A stretch of 64,000 nt of DNA. It comes from Actinomadura chibensis NBRC 106107. GTDB lineage: Bacteria > Actinomycetota > Actinomycetes > Streptosporangiales > Streptosporangiaceae. The position numbers were made by a program, and so were the translations under genes. Within the stretch, counting starts at the first letter, position 1. Each line of letters begins with the position of its first letter. Shown in pieces: positions 51,286 through 60,312 of this stretch. The stretch is from contig NZ_BCQP01000032.1 in NCBI RefSeq assembly GCF_001552135.1, positions 50,917 to 114,916 of the forward strand, read 5' to 3'. A model generated the notes under the pieces. The model saw only the letters and a program-made list of their open reading frames with translations. It was not told the origin of the DNA and ran no database searches.

Positions 51286-53106
51286 ATGCGTGGTTCCGCC
51301 CTGAAGGCTCTGCTGGCGTCCGGGCTCGCGGCGGTGGTCGCCTTGGCCGTCTGCGGCGGGCCCGCGCGGGCGGAGCCCGGTCCCGCGCCGTATCTGGATC
51401 CGCGGCTCCCGGTCGGGGACCGGGTCCGGGACCTGCTCGGCCGGATGAGCCTGGACGACAAGCTCGGCCAGATGACGCAGCCCGAACGCAGGTACGTCAC
51501 GCCCGAGGACGTCACGCGGTACCGGCTCGGCGCGGTGCTGTCGAGCGGCGGGTCGGCGCCGTCGCCGAACACGCCGCCGGGCTGGGCGGACATGTACGAC
51601 GGGTACCAGCGGGGCGCGCTCGCCTCGCCGCTGCGCGTCCCGATCGTGTACGGCGTGGACGCGGTGCACGGCCACAACACGGTTCCGGGCGCGACGATCT
51701 TCCCGCACAACATCGGGCTCGGCGCGTCCCGCGACCCGGAGCTGGTCCGCAGGATCGGCGCCGCGACGGCCGAGGAGCTGGCGGGCACGGGCGTGAACTG
51801 GGACTTCGCGCCCTGCGTGTGCGTGGCCCGCGACGACCGCTGGGGACGGACCTACGAGTCGTTCGGCGAGGTGCCGGAGCTGCCCTCGATGATGACGACG
51901 CTGGTCGACGGCCTGCAGGGCGGGCCCGCGTCCGTCCTCGCGACGGCGAAGCACTTCGTGGCGGACGGCGGGACGGCGGGCGGCGAGGACCGGGGCGACG
52001 CGCGGATCACGGAGCCGGAGCTGCGCGCCGTCCATCTGCCGCCGTTCCGGGAGGCGGTGCGGCGCGGGGTCGGCTCGGTGATGGTCTCCTACAGCTCGTG
52101 GAACGGGCTGAAGATGCACCAGAACCGCTACCTGATCACTGATGTGCTGAAAGGCGAGCTGGGATTCAAGGGGTTCGTCGTCTCCGACTACAACGGCATC
52201 GACCGGATCGACGACAAGCCCGGCTTCACCGAGGACGAGGTCGTCGCGGCCGTCAACGCCGGGATCGACATGGTGATGGTGCCGACGGAATGGCGCAGGT
52301 TCATCGACTACCTGCGCGACGCGGTGAACAGCGGCAGGGTCCCGATGTCCCGCGTCGACGACGCCAACCGCCGGATCCTCACGAAGAAGTTCGAGCTCGG
52401 ACTGTTCGAGCATCCGCTGGCGGACCGCTCGTACATGAGGACGGTCGGCAGCGCCGCGCACCGCGCGCTCGCGCGGCAGGCGGTCGCGAAGTCGCAGGTG
52501 GTGCTGAAGAACGAGAACAACGCCCTGCCCCTGGACGACGACGACAAGGTGTTCGTGGCCGGGCGGAGCGCGAACGACATCGGCATGCAGTCGGGCGGAT
52601 GGACGATCACCTGGCAGGGCGGGCCGGGCCCGATCACCAAGGGGACGACGATCCTCGACGGGATCCGCCAGGTCGCCCAGACGCCGGACAACATCACCTA
52701 CGAGAGGGACGGCGCCGGTGTCGACGGCTCCTACGACGCGGCGATCGCCGTCGTGGGGGAGAAGCCGTACGCCGAGTACCACGGCGACCGTCCGGACGGC
52801 CTCCGCCTGGACCCGGACGATGTGAAGACCATCGAGCGGCTCCGCGCCGCCGATATTCCGCTGATCGTCGTGCTGGTGTCGGGACGTCCGCTGGACGTCG
52901 CCGACCGGCTTCCGGGGTGGGACGCCCTGGTCGCGGCCTGGCTCCCCGGCACGGAGGGGGCGGGCGTGGCCGACGTCCTGTACGGCGAGACCGCCCCGAC
53001 CGGGCGCCTGCCCGTGACGTGGATGCGCGACAGCGGCCAGGAGCCGATCAACAAGGGCGACGGGAAGGCGCCGCTGTTCCCGTTCGGCCACGGGCTCGAC
53101 TACTGA
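51286..53106 (+). CDS. Secreted GH3 beta-glucosidase
   Basis: 606 residues. A signal peptide (~1-29, ending ARA) precedes a GH3 TIM barrel: RMSLDDKLGQMTQPERRYVT, YGVDAVHGHN, ATAKHFVADGG and the nucleophile Asp301 in GFVVSDYNGID. The second domain (from ~390) has KSQVVLKNENNALPL and the acid/base Glu in VGEKPYAEYHGD. The C-terminal fibronectin-like domain is absent, giving the shorter barley-exoglucanase-like type (two domains). It should release glucose from beta-glucans outside the cell. It lies upstream of a ROK gene on the same strand. Confidence 0.9.
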   Translation: MRGSALKALLASGLAAVVALAVCGGPARAEPGPAPYLDPRLPVGDRVRDLLGRMSLDDKLGQMTQPERRYVTPEDVTRYRLGAVLSSGGSAPSPNTPPGWADMYDGYQRGALASPLRVPIVYGVDAVHGHNTVPGATIFPHNIGLGASRDPELVRRIGAATAEELAGTGVNWDFAPCVCVARDDRWGRTYESFGEVPELPSMMTTLVDGLQGGPASVLATAKHFVADGGTAGGEDRGDARITEPELRAVHLPPFREAVRRGVGSVMVSYSSWNGLKMHQNRYLITDVLKGELGFKGFVVSDYNGIDRIDDKPGFTEDEVVAAVNAGIDMVMVPTEWRRFIDYLRDAVNSGRVPMSRVDDANRRILTKKFELGLFEHPLADRSYMRTVGSAAHRALARQAVAKSQVVLKNENNALPLDDDDKVFVAGRSANDIGMQSGGWTITWQGGPGPITKGTTILDGIRQVAQTPDNITYERDGAGVDGSYDAAIAVVGEKPYAEYHGDRPDGLRLDPDDVKTIERLRAADIPLIVVLVSGRPLDVADRLPGWDALVAAWLPGTEGAGVADVLYGETAPTGRLPVTWMRDSGQEPINKGDGKAPLFPFGHGLDY

Positions 53107-53202
53107 CCGCGGCGCGGGCGCCCGGCCGAATTATGCAACTGTCTTTCATAAGTGGCCTGGAATAATGGGCGCGTCCGCCGGATCGCTGTCCGAGAGGGTG
53201 CC

Positions 53203-54387
53203 GTGACACCACACTCCATGCGCGGGGGCGACCCCTCGATGCTCCGCCGCCTCAACTCCGCCGCGACGCTGCGCGAGCTGCGCGACGGCGGCGAGGGCAC
53301 GCTGTCCGAGCTGGCCGCGCGGGTCGGGCTGTCGAGGCCCACCACCGAGGGCGTGCTCGGCGAACTGATGGAGCGCGGCCTCGTCGCGGAGGACGCGCCG
53401 CGTCCCGGCGCGGGCCTCGGCCGTCCCGCCCGCCGCTACCGCTTCCGCGCCCGCGCCGGGCACGCGCTCGGCGTCGACATCGACGCGCGCCGCGTCCGGG
53501 TCGTCGTCGCGGACCTGACCGGCGCGGTCGTCGGCGGCCACCGCGCCGGGCTGGCGGAGCAGGCCCCGCCGCGCGAGCGGATCGCCGCCGTCCGCGCCGC
53601 GGTGAGGGCGGGGCTGCGGGACGCGTCGGTGGAGCGGCGGTCGCTGCGGGCGGTCGCCGCCGGGACGCCGGGCGTCGTCGCGCCGGACGGGACCGTCACG
53701 TCCTGCACCGTCGTCCCCGGCTGGACGGGCGTGCGGCTGGGCCGCGAGCTCGGCCGCTCGTTCCCGTGCCCGGTCCTCGTGGAGAACGACGCGAACCTCG
53801 CCGCGCTGGCCGAGCGCTGGCGCGGCGCCGCCCGCGACGCCGACGACGTCGTCTGCGTCCACGCCGCGCTGCACACCGGCATGGGCGCGCTCCTCGGCGG
53901 GCGCCTGCACCGGGGCCGCTGGGGCGCGGCCGGGGAGATCGGCATGCTGCCGGAGCTCGGCCTGCGCGACACCACCGCCGCGCTGGTCCCGGACGCCGGC
54001 GCCGGGCCGCTGTTCGACGAGGCCAAGCGCGTGCTGGAGGACGCGGCCCGCGGCGTCCCCGCCGCACGGGACGCGGTCGAGCGGCTCGCCGCCCGGATGG
54101 CGCGCGGGATCGCGGCGATGGCGCTCGTCCTCGACCCGGAGATGGTGGTGCTCGGCGGGCCGCTGATCAGGTCGGGGGACGCGCTGGTCGCCGAGCTGCG
54201 CAGGCGGGTCGCGCCGCTGTGCCCGAGCCCGGTCCGGATCGAGGCGTCCAAGCTGGGGGACGAGTCGGTGGGCCTCGGCGCGGTCCGGCTCGCCCTGGAC
54301 CGCATCGACGAGGACCTGTTCCGCCTGGACCGTCCGGCCGACGCGGTTCTCAGCGTCGCCGACGAGCGGGAGGCGGCCCAGGGCTAG
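53203..54387 (+). CDS. ROK family transcriptional regulator
   Basis: 394 residues. An N-terminal winged helix-turn-helix (~10-70: LRRLNSAATLRELRDGG, then LSELAARVGLSRPTTEGVLG) is fused to a ROK sugar-kinase-like domain: VLVENDANLAALAERWRGAA, HTGMGALLGGRLHRG and GAAGEIGMLPE. The family's zinc motif (GHxxC..C..GCxE) is absent: GEIGM has Met where His is usual and no Cys cluster follows. A sugar from the neighbouring GH3 may be its effector (inference). GTG 53203 follows GAGAGGG. Its stop overlaps that of the convergent NadR-like gene. Confidence 0.85.
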   Translation: MTPHSMRGGDPSMLRRLNSAATLRELRDGGEGTLSELAARVGLSRPTTEGVLGELMERGLVAEDAPRPGAGLGRPARRYRFRARAGHALGVDIDARRVRVVVADLTGAVVGGHRAGLAEQAPPRERIAAVRAAVRAGLRDASVERRSLRAVAAGTPGVVAPDGTVTSCTVVPGWTGVRLGRELGRSFPCPVLVENDANLAALAERWRGAARDADDVVCVHAALHTGMGALLGGRLHRGRWGAAGEIGMLPELGLRDTTAALVPDAGAGPLFDEAKRVLEDAARGVPAARDAVERLAARMARGIAAMALVLDPEMVVLGGPLIRSGDALVAELRRRVAPLCPSPVRIEASKLGDESVGLGAVRLALDRIDEDLFRLDRPADAVLSVADEREAAQG

Positions 54388-55496
54388 GGGGTCAGCGGGG
54401 TGGCGAAGGTCCAGCCTTCGGCCAGGAGGGCGTCCGTCGCGGCGACGGCGGCCGCCAGGCGCCGGTCGTGCGGGCCCGCCACCTTGACGTGGGGCAGGCC
54501 CCGTCGCCGGAGTTCCTCCTCGAAGCGCCGCGACATCCGGGAGCGGATGGACGCGCCGTCCCGCCAGCCGTCCTGCTCGAAGGGGACGCCGTCCGGCGAG
54601 GTGAGGATCCACAGGTGGTGCGGGTTCCGCTCGTGGACGGCCTCCACCGCCGCGGGCGCTGGTCCGCCGAGGTAGCGCTCGTGCCAGAGGGCCGTGGCGA
54701 ACGCGTCGGTGTCGCAGACGAGCAGCGGCGAACCCGAGCGGGCGGCGGCGTCCTCCATCACCGCGTGGTGCTCGGCGATGCGGACGAAGTCGGCCGGCTC
54801 CCAGGTCAGGTCGTCCAGCCACAGGGACGGGTCGCCCGCGGCGCGGCGGGCGGCGGCGAGCTTCTCCTCGGTGAACGTCCGGCCGTACTCGGGGACCCAG
54901 CGGGTCGCCGCCCAGACCCCGCCCCGGCCCGCGTAGTGCGCGGCGAGGGCGCGGGCGAGCGTCGTCGTCCCGGTCGACTCGGCGCCCACCACGACGACCC
55001 GGCGCGCCAGGTACGCGCGGACGGGCGGCGCGAGGAACCCCCAGTGCGCCGCGGGATCGTCCCGGACGGCGGTGCCGCTCACCGGGAACCGGTCCCGCGC
55101 CGGATCGACCGGGACGTGCCGCGCCGAGAGCCGCTTCGCCAGCTCCGGGCCGTACTCCTCGGAGCTGAACACCGCGTCCACGGGCGGGACGGGCACGCCG
55201 AGGCCCGACAACGTCGCGACGCCCGACCGGAACGCCGCGACGTGGGCCGACCAGACCTCGGCCGAGCCGTAGTCGATCCTCGTGTCGTCCACCACCGGGA
55301 CGATCTCCACGTGCGGCTGCGGGTGCGCCTCGCGCAGCCAGGCCGTCCGCAGCGGCAGCGGGACGCTCTCCACGCTCGACGCCGCGACGACCACGGTCAC
55401 CCGGTCGCACGCCGCCGCGGCCGTGTCGATCAGGTGGCGGTGCCCGGCGTGCGGCGGGTAGAACTTGCCGATCACCAGCCCGTGCGCGTGCCTCAC
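54384..55496 (-). CDS. NadR-like NMN adenylyltransferase/ribosylnicotinamide kinase
   Basis: 370 residues. Residues ~1-160 are a nucleotidyltransferase: LVIGKFYPPHAGHRHLID has the HxGH motif, VPLPLRTAWL and VSGTAVRDDP follow. The second half is the kinase domain, starting RRVVVVGAESTGTTTLARAL. The P-loop has Thr in place of the usual Lys (GAESTGTTT; consensus GxxxxGK-S/T). EPADFVRIAEHHAVMED and LLVCDTDAFATALWHERYL match NadR's kinase. Its start overlaps the PnuC stop by GTGA. Together they import and phosphorylate nicotinamide riboside and make NAD. Confidence 0.85.
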   Translation of the reverse strand: MRHAHGLVIGKFYPPHAGHRHLIDTAAAACDRVTVVVAASSVESVPLPLRTAWLREAHPQPHVEIVPVVDDTRIDYGSAEVWSAHVAAFRSGVATLSGLGVPVPPVDAVFSSEEYGPELAKRLSARHVPVDPARDRFPVSGTAVRDDPAAHWGFLAPPVRAYLARRVVVVGAESTGTTTLARALAAHYAGRGGVWAATRWVPEYGRTFTEEKLAAARRAAGDPSLWLDDLTWEPADFVRIAEHHAVMEDAAARSGSPLLVCDTDAFATALWHERYLGGPAPAAVEAVHERNPHHLWILTSPDGVPFEQDGWRDGASIRSRMSRRFEEELRRRGLPHVKVAGPHDRRLAAAVAATDALLAEGWTFATPLTP

Positions 55497-56152
55497 GCGG
55501 GCTGGACCGCCGGGCCCGCCGCGCCCCGGCCCCGGGAGCGCAGGTCGCGCCGCCACGCCAGCAGCCCGGACACGCACAGCGTCAGGAACACGACGTACAA
55601 CGCGCTGGTCAGTTTCAGGTCCTTGTGGAAGTAGAGGGGGATGTAGACGAGGTCGGCGGCGATCCACAGCCACCACGACTCCAGCAGCTTGCGCGACTGC
55701 CCGTACGTCGCGGTCAGCGAGATCGCGGTGGTGAGGGCGTCCCAGAAGGGGACGGTCGAGTCGGTCCAGGCGGAGAGGGCCCAGGTCAGCAGGGCCGTCC
55801 CGGCGGCGGCCGCGGCGCCGAGCGCGGCCCATTCGGCCGCCCGGGTGCGCCGCACCGGGAGCCGGTCGCGGCCGTCCCCGCCGTACAGCCACACCCACCA
55901 GCCGTAGAGCTGGAGCGCGACGTAGACGATCTGCAGCCCGGAGTCGGCGTACAGGCCGCCGTCCAGGAACACGAGGCCGAGCAGGACCACGTTCGCGATG
56001 CCGACCGGCCAGTTCCAGATTTTCTGCCGGACGACGAGCCACACGTTGAGCGCGCCCGTCGCGAAGCCGAGCAGCTCCGCCCAGGTCGTCGGGACACCGC
56101 CGAGGTGGAAGGCGGGATCGAGCAGCGGGCCCAGCGGGACGTTCACCGACAT
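55493..56152 (-). CDS. pnuC: Nicotinamide riboside transporter PnuC
   Basis: 219 residues with about seven helices. ALNVWLVVRQKIWNWPVGIA, IVYVALQLYGWWVWLYGG and WWLWIAADLVYIPLYFHKDL match PnuC, whose Trp/Tyr-rich pore helices bind NR. It moves NR by facilitated diffusion and depends on the kinase of the next gene to trap it. ATG 56152, weak ribosome-binding site GGCGGG. Coupled to the NadR-like gene. Confidence 0.9.
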   Translation of the reverse strand: MSVNVPLGPLLDPAFHLGGVPTTWAELLGFATGALNVWLVVRQKIWNWPVGIANVVLLGLVFLDGGLYADSGLQIVYVALQLYGWWVWLYGGDGRDRLPVRRTRAAEWAALGAAAAAGTALLTWALSAWTDSTVPFWDALTTAISLTATYGQSRKLLESWWLWIAADLVYIPLYFHKDLKLTSALYVVFLTLCVSGLLAWRRDLRSRGRGAAGPAVQPA

Positions 56153-56205
56153 CCCGCCATGATCACATCTCGTCAGAAGGACGACAAGGGGGGGCGGGCC
56201 GCGGG

Positions 56206-56958
56206 TCAGGCCGGAGTGAGGAGGACGAGCGGTGCCGAGGTCGGGCGCGCGGAGCCGCCCGCCGGTTCGACGGTGAGGCCGAGCCTGTCGGCCGGGCGCC
56301 ATGTCCCGGCGACGACGGGGCGGCTCCGGTCGGCGGGCAGGAGCCCGGCCGAGCGCGGGCCGTCCGCGCCGATCAGCCAGAGCTGGTACGCCCGCGCGGA
56401 CGGCAGCGCCCGCAGTCCGGCGGACGCGACGACCACCCGCCCGCGCGCCGCGGACGCGACGACGGTGACCGTCCCGCCGTCGGCGGCGCGTCCCGTCGCG
56501 GCGCGGGCGTCGGGCGCGGACAGCACGGACGCGACGTCCCGGTACGCCGCCTCGGCACGCTCCACCCGCTGCCGGTCCCGGACGGCCTGCGCGACCGACG
56601 CCGCCGTGACCAGGCACGCGGCGGCGGCCAGCCCGGCGGCGACCGCCCGCCGCCACCGCCGCGAGGGCGTCCCGGGACGTGCCCTCCTTCCCGGCGACCG
56701 GTCCACCGCGCGGTCCGCCGGGGCGGGGGGCGCCTGCGGGACGTTCCGGATGCTCGCCATCACCCGGTCGCGCAGTTCGGGCGGGGGCGGCTCGGCGACC
56801 GCCATGCCGAGCCGCGCCGCCGTCGCCTGGAACTCGCGCAGCTCCGCCGCGCACGGCTCGCATCCGGCGAGGTGCGCCTCGAAGCGGGAGCGCTCGCCGG
56901 GGTCGTCGATCGCGTCCACCGCGTAGGCGCCGGTGAGGCTGTGCAGGTCCTCGGTCAT
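56206..56958 (-). CDS. rskA: Anti-sigma factor (RskA family)
   Basis: 250 residues. Residues ~1-75 are the cytoplasmic sigma-binding part with the zinc-binding anti-sigma signature HLAGCEPC (His29, Cys33, Cys36). A single helix (~105-125, VAAGLAAAACLVTAASVAQA) crosses the membrane. The outside ~120 residues are RskA-like: GRVVVASAGLRALPSARAYQ, then LWLIGADGP. It holds SigK until proteolysis of the outside domain. It overlaps the sigma gene by 4 bp. Confidence 0.9.
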   Translation of the reverse strand: MTEDLHSLTGAYAVDAIDDPGERSRFEAHLAGCEPCAAELREFQATAARLGMAVAEPPPPELRDRVMASIRNVPQAPPAPADRAVDRSPGRRARPGTPSRRWRRAVAAGLAAAACLVTAASVAQAVRDRQRVERAEAAYRDVASVLSAPDARAATGRAADGGTVTVVASAARGRVVVASAGLRALPSARAYQLWLIGADGPRSAGLLPADRSRPVVAGTWRPADRLGLTVEPAGGSARPTSAPLVLLTPA

Positions 56959-57539
56959 CGCTCGACTCCCAGGCAGTCGCGCAGGCGGACGAGGCCGTCG
57001 CGCATCCGGGTCCGGACCGTGCTCGGCGGCGCGCCGACGAGCTCGGCGACCTCACGGTAAGAATGCCCCGCGTAGTAGGCGAGCGTCACGGCCTCGCGCT
57101 GGAGCCGGGTGAGCGTCCGCAGGCAGCGCCGGACGCGCTCGTGCTCCAGCCGCGCCTCCACCCGCTCGCCCACCGGGTCGTGCGCGGACCCGGGCGCGGC
57201 GGCGGTCCGCGCCTCCCGGTCCCCGGCGCGCTGCTCGCGCCGCACCCGGTCCACGGCCCGGCGGTGCGCGATCGTCGTGATCCAGGCCAGCGCGGACCCG
57301 CGCGCCGGGTCGAAGCGCGCCGCCGACCGCCACACCTCGATCATGACCTCCTGCGTCACCTCCTCCGCCAGCGCCGGATCGCGGACGACCCGCCGGACGA
57401 GCCCGTGCACCGGCGCCGCCGCCACGTCGTACAGCCGTTCGAAGGCCCGCTCGTCGCCGCGCGCCACCCGGCCGAGCAGCGCGTCCGCGCCGTGCCCCGG
57501 CGAGGCGCCCGTCTCCGGCGGTCCCGTCTCCGCTGGCAT
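56955..57539 (-). CDS. sigK: ECF sigma factor (SigK type)
   Basis: 194 residues. Region 2 spans ~25-95: AFERLYDVAAAPVHGLVRRV, EVTQEVMIEVWRSAARFDPARG and ALAWITTIAHRRAVDRVRRE. Region 4 spans ~130-185: TLTRLQREAVTLAYYAGHSY, then VAELVGAPPSTVRTRMRDGL. GAGGGGAG precedes ATG 57539. Pair with RskA is the known SigK-RskA arrangement. It may drive the co-directional NicO, TPR and DUF4331 genes that lie upstream of it. Confidence 0.9.
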   Translation of the reverse strand: MPAETGPPETGASPGHGADALLGRVARGDERAFERLYDVAAAPVHGLVRRVVRDPALAEEVTQEVMIEVWRSAARFDPARGSALAWITTIAHRRAVDRVRREQRAGDREARTAAAPGSAHDPVGERVEARLEHERVRRCLRTLTRLQREAVTLAYYAGHSYREVAELVGAPPSTVRTRMRDGLVRLRDCLGVER

Positions 57540-57604
57540 GCCGCGCTCCCCTCGGTGGGCCGCCCGACCCGGGCCGCGCAGCGCGGCCCGCCGGGGATCG
57601 GGGG

Positions 57605-58990
57605 TCACAGGACGAGGCTGCGCAGCGTCAGGCCGACCCCGAGGACGACGACCGTCGCGGACGACCCGATAGGCATCATCCCGGACGGAACCCACCGCCG
57701 GATGGCCGGAACGCGCCGTCCGGCCAGGGCCCGTCCCGCCGCGACCAGCACGCCGACCGACACCAGCGACACCGCGAGCCCGAGCCCGTAGGCGAGGACG
57801 AGCACGACCCCGAACCACGCGCGCCCGATCGCCGCGCCGCCGACCAGGACCACCACCGCCGACGGGCTCGGGACCATCCCGCCCGCGAGGCCCATCAGCA
57901 CGACCCCGCCCCGCCGCGGCGGCGCGTGCGAATGCCCATGCCCGTGCCCGTGGCCATGGCCGTGGCCGTGGCCGTGCCCGTGGGAGGGGTGGCGGCGGGC
58001 GCGGAGGGCGCGGCGCAGCAGGACCGCGCCCGCCGCCGTGACGAGGACGCCGCCCGCCGCGCCGAGCCAGGGGAACACCGCGTCCGGGGCGAGCAGCGTC
58101 CCGGACGTGACGAGCAGCCCGAGCGCGAACACCCCGGCGGTGTGCGTGGCGGTGACGGTCAGGCCGAGGGTGAGGACGTCCAGGGTCCGCCGCCGTCCGG
58201 ACCCGATGGCGTGCGCGGCCATGATCGTCTTGCCGTGGCCGGGCGCGAGGGCGTGCAGCGCGCCGAGCGCCAGCGCGACGAGGAACGCCAGCAGCGCGAA
58301 GCCCGGCGTGAGGTCGCGCCGCGCGACCAGGGACGTGAACCGCCGCGTCAGGCCGTCCGTCCCGCGGGGGAGCAGGCGCTCGGGTCCGCCTCCGGCGGCG
58401 GGCGCGGCGAGCGGCGGCCCGCCCGCCCGCACCGTGAGCGTCGCCGACCGCCGGGTGAGCGGCGACGCGAGCATGTCGCCGGGATAGGCGGTGAGGCGGC
58501 GGCTGCGCGACGTCGCGGGCACGTCCGACGCGGACAGCGTCATCCGGTCGCCCCGCGCGGTGACCTCCCGCCAGCCGACCCGTCCGTCCGCCTCGCCCGT
58601 CCGGAAGGTGATCGCGCCGGGCCCGGCCGGGGCGGTGATCCGGCACTCGGCGCGCAGCGTCGGCAGCCCCGCCTGCCCGGACGGCGCCGTCGCCGACGCG
58701 GCCCGCACGGTCGCGGCCACCGCCCGCCCGTCCACGGTGACCTGGAACGACGAGGCGGCGCGGCGGCACGTCCCGGCCGCCCAGGCGGCCAGCTCGGCGC
58801 CGGACGGACGCCCGTCGTGGTCGGCGTCGAGGTCCGGCAGGGCCTGCGCGGCGGGGATCTCCGCGAGGTCCTCGACGTGGTCGATCCGCAGCTCGTGCGG
58901 GGCCGCGACGAGCCCGTCGTAGTGGTTCACGGTGAAGTTGCCGAGCGGGTGCGCGGCGGCGAGCCCGGCCGCGAGCGCGAGTGTGATCAC
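57605..58990 (-). CDS. NicO/RcnA-type nickel/cobalt transporter with secreted N-terminal domain
   Basis: 461 residues. The first ~220 residues are outside: a signal-like N-terminus (ITLALAAGLAAAHPLGNFTV) and a beta-rich region with TCRRAASSFQVTVDG. The C-terminal half has six helices with the NicO signature ALHALAPGHGKTIMAAHAIG and VTATHTAGVFALGLL. A long loop reads HGHGHGHGHGHGHGHGHSHA. NicO/RcnA-type transporters move Ni or Co; direction cannot be read from sequence. GGAGG precedes GTG 58990. Its start overlaps the TPR stop. Confidence 0.85.
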   Translation of the reverse strand: MITLALAAGLAAAHPLGNFTVNHYDGLVAAPHELRIDHVEDLAEIPAAQALPDLDADHDGRPSGAELAAWAAGTCRRAASSFQVTVDGRAVAATVRAASATAPSGQAGLPTLRAECRITAPAGPGAITFRTGEADGRVGWREVTARGDRMTLSASDVPATSRSRRLTAYPGDMLASPLTRRSATLTVRAGGPPLAAPAAGGGPERLLPRGTDGLTRRFTSLVARRDLTPGFALLAFLVALALGALHALAPGHGKTIMAAHAIGSGRRRTLDVLTLGLTVTATHTAGVFALGLLVTSGTLLAPDAVFPWLGAAGGVLVTAAGAVLLRRALRARRHPSHGHGHGHGHGHGHGHGHSHAPPRRGGVVLMGLAGGMVPSPSAVVVLVGGAAIGRAWFGVVLVLAYGLGLAVSLVSVGVLVAAGRALAGRRVPAIRRWVPSGMMPIGSSATVVVLGVGLTLRSLVL

Positions 58991-60312
58991 GGCGTGCCTC
59001 CGAGGTCGGTCAGCGCGGCCTTGGCGCGAGGTGCCCACAGCGGGGAGAACCGCGGGTTGCGGCGCAGCGACGCGGCGAGGTCGCGGCGGGCGGCGGCGCG
59101 GTCGCCGACCGCCTTCTCGATGACGCCGAGATGGAAGCGGAACTCGGCGCGGCGGTATCCGGTCGCGGTCGCCTGGCGGGCGTAGCGGAGCGCCTCCCGG
59201 TCCCTGCCGTTGCGGTGCAGGGCCCAGGCCAGCGCGTCCGCCGCGTGGATACTGCACTGCTTCGCGCGGGCCGCCCCCGGGCAGCGCCGCTCGTACTCGG
59301 CCCGCGCCGCGCGCAGCGCCTCCGCCGGGTCGCCGTGGTCGCTCTCGAACAGCGCGGTCTCCAGGTCGGCGTCCACGCCGTCGGCCTTCGCGATCCGCGC
59401 CCAGGTCGCGGCGACGGCGTACTGGCGGTCCGCCTCGGCGCGGCGTCCGGCCGCCTCCAGCAACTCGCCGTACTCGGTCAGGTACTGCGGCAGCGGCAGC
59501 CGCCGGACGATCTCCGCCCATCCGGCGAGCGCCCCCGCGACGTCGCCCCGCGCGGCGCGGACGCGGGCGGCGCCCGCCATCGCGGGCACCGAGCCGGGCG
59601 ACGCGCGCAGCGCCTCCGCGAACTCGCGCCCGGCCCGGCCGAGGTCGCCGTCGTTCCAGGAGATCTCGCCGGTCGCGGTCGCGATGTAGGCGAGGTCGCC
59701 CCGGTCGGTCGCGGACGTCCGCGCCAGGCCCAGGACGCGGCGCGCCTCCTTCACCTCGCCGCGCAGCTCCCGCACGTACGCGAGCCGCGTGAAGATCGGG
59801 ATGCCCGGCCGGGCCGCGTCCGCGTGCCGCGCCGCCGCGAGGGCGTCGTCGTAGCGGCCGAGCTCGACCAGCGCGTCCACCCGGACGGCCGCCGCCCGCT
59901 GCCCGTACGGGTTCGCCGCGAGCGAGGCGTCGGCGTGCCGCAGCGCCCCGTGGAAGTCGTGCCGGGCGGCGGCGAGCGCGCCGAGCCCGGCGAGCGCGCC
60001 GTCGTCGCCGGGCGCCTCCTTCAGGGAGCGCCGCAGCGCGCCGTCGGCCTTCGGGTAGTAGGTCGTGTCGCCGGTGGTCCGGGCCAGCTCCACGTACGCG
60101 AGGCCGAGCGACGCCCATCCGGCGGCGTCGCGCGGCCGGTCGCGGAGCCGCGCCTGCAGCCCCGCGACGCCGGAGGCCGGGGCCCCGGCGGCGCCGGACC
60201 CGGCCGTGGCGCGCACATCGGAGGGGCGGTGGGGGGCCACCGCCGCTCCGAGCGTCAACGCCACGGCGAGTCCGGCGGCCGAGGCCCCGGCGATCAGGGG
60301 GCGACGGCGCAT
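58987..60312 (-). CDS. TPR-repeat protein, secreted or anchored
   Basis: 441 residues. A signal- or anchor-type N-terminus (RRRPLIAGASAAGLAVALTL) is followed by helical TPR pairs: LRDRPRDAAGWASLGLAYVE, GRYDDALAAARHADAARPGI, AGALAGWAEIVRRLPLPQYL, NGRDREALRYARQATATGYR, then VGDRAAARRDLAASLRRNPR. It would act as an extracytoplasmic scaffold. Its start and stop overlap both neighbours (DUF4331 and NicO), so the three are co-translated. Confidence 0.85.
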   Translation of the reverse strand: MRRRPLIAGASAAGLAVALTLGAAVAPHRPSDVRATAGSGAAGAPASGVAGLQARLRDRPRDAAGWASLGLAYVELARTTGDTTYYPKADGALRRSLKEAPGDDGALAGLGALAAARHDFHGALRHADASLAANPYGQRAAAVRVDALVELGRYDDALAAARHADAARPGIPIFTRLAYVRELRGEVKEARRVLGLARTSATDRGDLAYIATATGEISWNDGDLGRAGREFAEALRASPGSVPAMAGAARVRAARGDVAGALAGWAEIVRRLPLPQYLTEYGELLEAAGRRAEADRQYAVAATWARIAKADGVDADLETALFESDHGDPAEALRAARAEYERRCPGAARAKQCSIHAADALAWALHRNGRDREALRYARQATATGYRRAEFRFHLGVIEKAVGDRAAARRDLAASLRRNPRFSPLWAPRAKAALTDLGGTP

